A DNA stretch of 5,429 nt, taken from assembly GCA_944323585.1 (NCBI GenBank), contig CALUTA010000108.1, forward strand, positions 1 through 5,429. The letters run 5' to 3'. This DNA comes from Candidatus Gastranaerophilales bacterium (GTDB taxonomy: Bacteria; Cyanobacteriota; Vampirovibrionia; Gastranaerophilales; Gastranaerophilaceae). Shown here piece by piece: positions 3,350-5,429 of the stretch; the first letter of the stretch is position 1; each line of letters begins with the position of its first letter. A model generated the notes under the pieces. The model ran no database searches, was not told the DNA's origin, and saw nothing but the letters and a program-made list of their open reading frames with translations. The position numbers were made by a program, and so were the translations under genes.

Positions 3350-5429
3350 TTACTTTTCAAAGAAATTCTTCCATTGGGCTTTATATTTGTTCAATGGCAT
3401 GCAAAAAGCTTCCAAATCAAGACTTACACCTTTTTTGAGCGCAGGCGGATCCATACCGAGAGCTTTATACATACTTCTCATAAATATATCAGATATTCCG
3501 TTTGAACCTCTGTCCCACGGCATTACATTTGCCATAAGATAATAAATTTCAGCAATTTTATCATGTGCACGTGCTTTTTCAAATCTTGAAAGCGTTCCTC
3601 CGTTTTTAACTTTTTCAAACAAAGGCATCAGTTCATTATATCTTTCTCTCATATGATTCATTGCAGGCTCGACAGTTCCGCTCAGTGGATGAAGCATACA
3701 TTTGCCTCTGGAACAATTAATAAAATCCGTTAATTTTACATCATCATAAGGGCTTTTTCTTGGTTTGCCGCTTTTTTCCGCTTCTGAAAGCATTTTATCA
3801 AATCGTTCATAATATTCACTGTAGTTAGAATTTTTATCAAAGGGAGTTGTGGCATAAGAACCATTTTCACGATCGCCACGGTAGGATCCGGAATACTGGC
3901 GTCTGTCGCTGACGCCGTTATTGGACTCAAGAGTAGTTGAAATATCATAGCTTCTGTAATCAGCTGCTATATTTTGAATTACATCATCAAAGCTTGCATT
4001 TGATTGAATTCGTTCTGTTGCCGCATCAGAAATTTGTTTCATCTGATATGCCCATTGTATATTTTTGCCATAGTTTCTTTCATTTACAGAAGTACGGGCG
4101 AAAAACTTGGATGCATCATTTATGTCTGATAGAATGTCTTTTATATCCTCAGGCGAAGCGTTCTCAGGAATTATATCTTCCCATTTAACTTTATTAAAAT
4201 ATTCATCCCCGAGAGTTGTCCTCAGCTCTTTCAACTCATCAGGAGCAACATCTTCAACCTTATCTCTCACTGCAAACCGTTTTTCAATAACTTCAACAGG
4301 AGTAGCATCCGGAGTTTTGTCTATCAATGTAAACTCCGGTGAATCTGAAAGATAAATATCTCTCAGCTCAGGATTTTTATCAAATGATTTCAACATACGA
4401 TTTATTGTAGATTCATCATAATTTTTGCCTGCAAGTTTTATTGCATCCTGAAGTTTGGCCGGCTCATCAGAATATGCAATTAAGAGTAACCTGATAGACG
4501 ACGCATCCAAATTCGGATCTTTTGAAAGTGCACTTATAACCTCTCTGTGTTCAGGAAATTTCTTCAAAGTATCAAGATGGAACTCCAAAAGCCCGCAAAC
4601 ATCAGTAGTGTCATTATCCGCTCTTCTTTGAACCGCCATATAGTCAAGAATTTCATTTTCATATTCCTGATTGCGGTAAGTTAAACCTATAATTTTATGT
4701 ACATCATACCTTGGCTGATTATTAATATCATAACCGACCTTGATATTAGCATTTGATATAGTCAATCTTGCAATATCATCAACACTGTCAGGATATGAAT
4801 CCATCAATTCCGCTATTGCATAAATCTCATGCTGAGGACGATTTGATTTGGAGGCAACGTCCAAAACCTGGTTTTTGATATCCGGGAACGAATTTGCGAT
4901 TTTTAATACTGTTGCAAAGTCATTACCGACGACCTTGCCATCCGGACTGTAATGCAATCTTAATGAAGGATTCTGACAAATTTTAACCAGATCGTCAATA
5001 TTATTTTCATTTGCAATCTTGATTATCTCAGAAATTTCAAAATCATAACGCTTTCCGTTTGCAGCTATATCCATCAATTTATTTGCTATTTCCGGCCGCC
5101 ATTCTATCTCGGTTGCCAGAGATCTGAGAACATCATTATCGGCATAAGGCATAGCCGCTTTTAAGCGTTCAACATTTGCCTCATGTGCTTTTACGGCACT
5201 CTGAACCTCACCTGCATCAAGATTTTTGACAATATTATCAAAATCATTCTGCAACTTTGTTTTATTGGGAGAATCAGGCAATGATGCTATCAAATACCTG
5301 ACTTCATTAATCTGATCCGGAGTCTTTGCCTTTGTAATTCGATCAGACACTAAAGATTCTACTTCCTTGACTTCTGCTTCGGAAAGTTTTCCCGAAGGCT
5401 CAACAGATACAACCTGTACTTCGTCGACT
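3350..5429 (-). CDS. Large helical-repeat protein with degenerate Fic-like C-terminus, 5' end outside window
   Basis: The frame is open to the right edge, so the gene is partial: at least 692 codons. A GTG at 5350 is in frame but has no ribosome site and is not supported as the start. Counting from that GTG as 1: residues 1-66 are acidic helices; about 73-336 hold roughly four tandem helical repeats; 337-415 are charged and rich in Asp/Glu; 416-470 are helical; 475-515 form a Ser/Asn/Gly/Tyr/Arg-rich linker; and 545-666 form a compact C-terminal domain. Within it, VEPAMNHM (560-567), the helix KARAHDKIAEIYYLMANVMP and the WDRGSNGISDIFMRSMYKAL stretch follow the layout of a Fic (AMP-transferring, Fido fold) domain without its key residues. 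No signal peptide or membrane segment is seen in the visible part. The kinase-like gene follows after 58 bases. I cannot name the protein; the Fic reading is inference. Confidence 0.8.
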   Translation of the reverse strand, partial: VDEVQVVSVEPSGKLSEAEVKEVESLVSDRITKAKTPDQINEVRYLIASLPDSPNKTKLQNDFDNIVKNLDAGEVQSAVKAHEANVERLKAAMPYADNDVLRSLATEIEWRPEIANKLMDIAANGKRYDFEISEIIKIANENNIDDLVKICQNPSLRLHYSPDGKVVGNDFATVLKIANSFPDIKNQVLDVASKSNRPQHEIYAIAELMDSYPDSVDDIARLTISNANIKVGYDINNQPRYDVHKIIGLTYRNQEYENEILDYMAVQRRADNDTTDVCGLLEFHLDTLKKFPEHREVISALSKDPNLDASSIRLLLIAYSDEPAKLQDAIKLAGKNYDESTINRMLKSFDKNPELRDIYLSDSPEFTLIDKTPDATPVEVIEKRFAVRDKVEDVAPDELKELRTTLGDEYFNKVKWEDIIPENASPEDIKDILSDINDASKFFARTSVNERNYGKNIQWAYQMKQISDAATERIQSNASFDDVIQNIAADYRSYDISTTLESNNGVSDRRQYSGSYRGDRENGSYATTPFDKNSNYSEYYERFDKMLSEAEKSGKPRKSPYDDVKLTDFINCSRGKCMLHPLSGTVEPAMNHMRERYNELMPLFEKVKNGGTLSRFEKARAHDKIAEIYYLMANVMPWDRGSNGISDIFMRSMYKALGMDPPALKKGVSLDLEAFCMPLNKYKAQWKNFFEK
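3353..3685 (-). other. C-terminal domain with degenerate Fic-type motif
   Basis: The canonical Fic motif HPFxxGNGRxxR in a helix-loop-helix ending with a Gly turn aligns without gaps to MPWDRGSNGISD (residues 610-621 from GTG 5350), with Gly632 as the closing turn. Pro and the first Gly are kept and Phe reads Trp. The catalytic His reads Met, the Asn reads Ser, and both Arg positions are lost. The preceding helix (A-x-x-x-D-K-I-A-E-I-Y-Y-L) and the earlier VEPAMNHM segment match the family order of flap, helix, motif. If correct it is an inactive or re-purposed Fido fold. It may instead be an unrelated helical bundle. Confidence 0.4.
4346..5134 (-). other. Tandem helical repeats, about 72 residues each
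   Basis: Counting from GTG 5350, units can be set at about 73-127, 128-199, 200-277 and 278-336. The clearest pair is 128-199 against 200-277. Both begin with an Asn-led strand-like segment containing a Tyr and a polar turn (LRLHYSPDGK and IKVGYDINNQ), then a helix ending in LKIANSFPD or IIGLTYRNQE. A helix with NQVLDVA or NEILDYM follows, then a helix ending in a Phe/Tyr-Pro turn (SYPD, KFPEH). This looks like an alpha-solenoid suited to protein binding. Confidence 0.5.

Noticed and set aside
3345..3542. Plus-strand open frame of 65 codons
   Set aside because: Mirror of the conserved C-terminal domain of the large protein; no domain of its own.
3736..4355. Several short open frames on both strands (3736-3948 minus, 3937-4188 plus, 4107-4355 plus)
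   Set aside because: All fall inside the large repeat-protein gene in other frames, with shadow-like composition and no start signals.
5348..5350. GTG as the start of the large protein
   Set aside because: No Shine-Dalgarno precedes it, and the same frame stays open for 26 more codons to the window edge with protein-like composition, so the true start is outside.
3350..5429. Active Fic AMP-transferase toxin
   Set aside because: The catalytic His and the Asn/Arg residues of HPFxxGNGR are absent, so activity cannot be claimed even if the fold is right.

Overview
The window is AT-rich and densely coded. It holds five protein genes, four on the minus strand and one on the plus strand, with no RNA gene, insertion sequence, prophage gene or CRISPR array that I can see. 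Short AT-rich spacers, sigma70-like promoters and purine-rich ribosome binding sites fit a low-GC bacterium. The mix of a DUF2023 protein, a nucleotidyltransferase, an acyltransferase 3 and two large lineage-type hypothetical proteins with eukaryote-like folds would suit an uncultured gut lineage such as Gastranaerophilales (Vampirovibrionia). That assignment is inference from protein style only and is not proven by any marker gene here.

Left part (1-2210): a two-gene minus-strand unit. A nucleotidyltransferase of the GGS...DxD type (start most likely ATG at 2106) is followed after 24 bases by an integral-membrane acyltransferase of the Acyl_transf_3 family (58-1143). A perfect TATAAT just upstream of 2106 appears to drive the pair. 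A long AT-only inverted repeat closes the unit at 10-60.

Middle (2107-2669): a compact divergent promoter region carries inverted and direct repeats and drives the single plus-strand gene, a DUF2023 protein with an unusual N-terminal extension of about 37 residues. It ends one base before the convergent gene on its right.

Right part (2671-5429): two minus-strand genes. The upstream one is cut by the right edge of the window (at least 692 codons visible). It has about four tandem helical repeats of roughly 72 residues, a Ser/Asn/Gly/Tyr-rich linker, and a C-terminal domain whose helix-loop-helix aligns by eye with the Fic motif but lacks the catalytic His and other signature residues. The downstream gene encodes a small protein that reads like a shrunken, degenerate protein-kinase/aminoglycoside-phosphotransferase fold. 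It has its own TTGACA box and a start that should be moved 12 bases inward. This pair, two neighbouring genes that both look like catalytically altered versions of regulatory-enzyme folds, is the most interesting part of the window. The fold assignments are by-eye inference and need profile or structure comparison.
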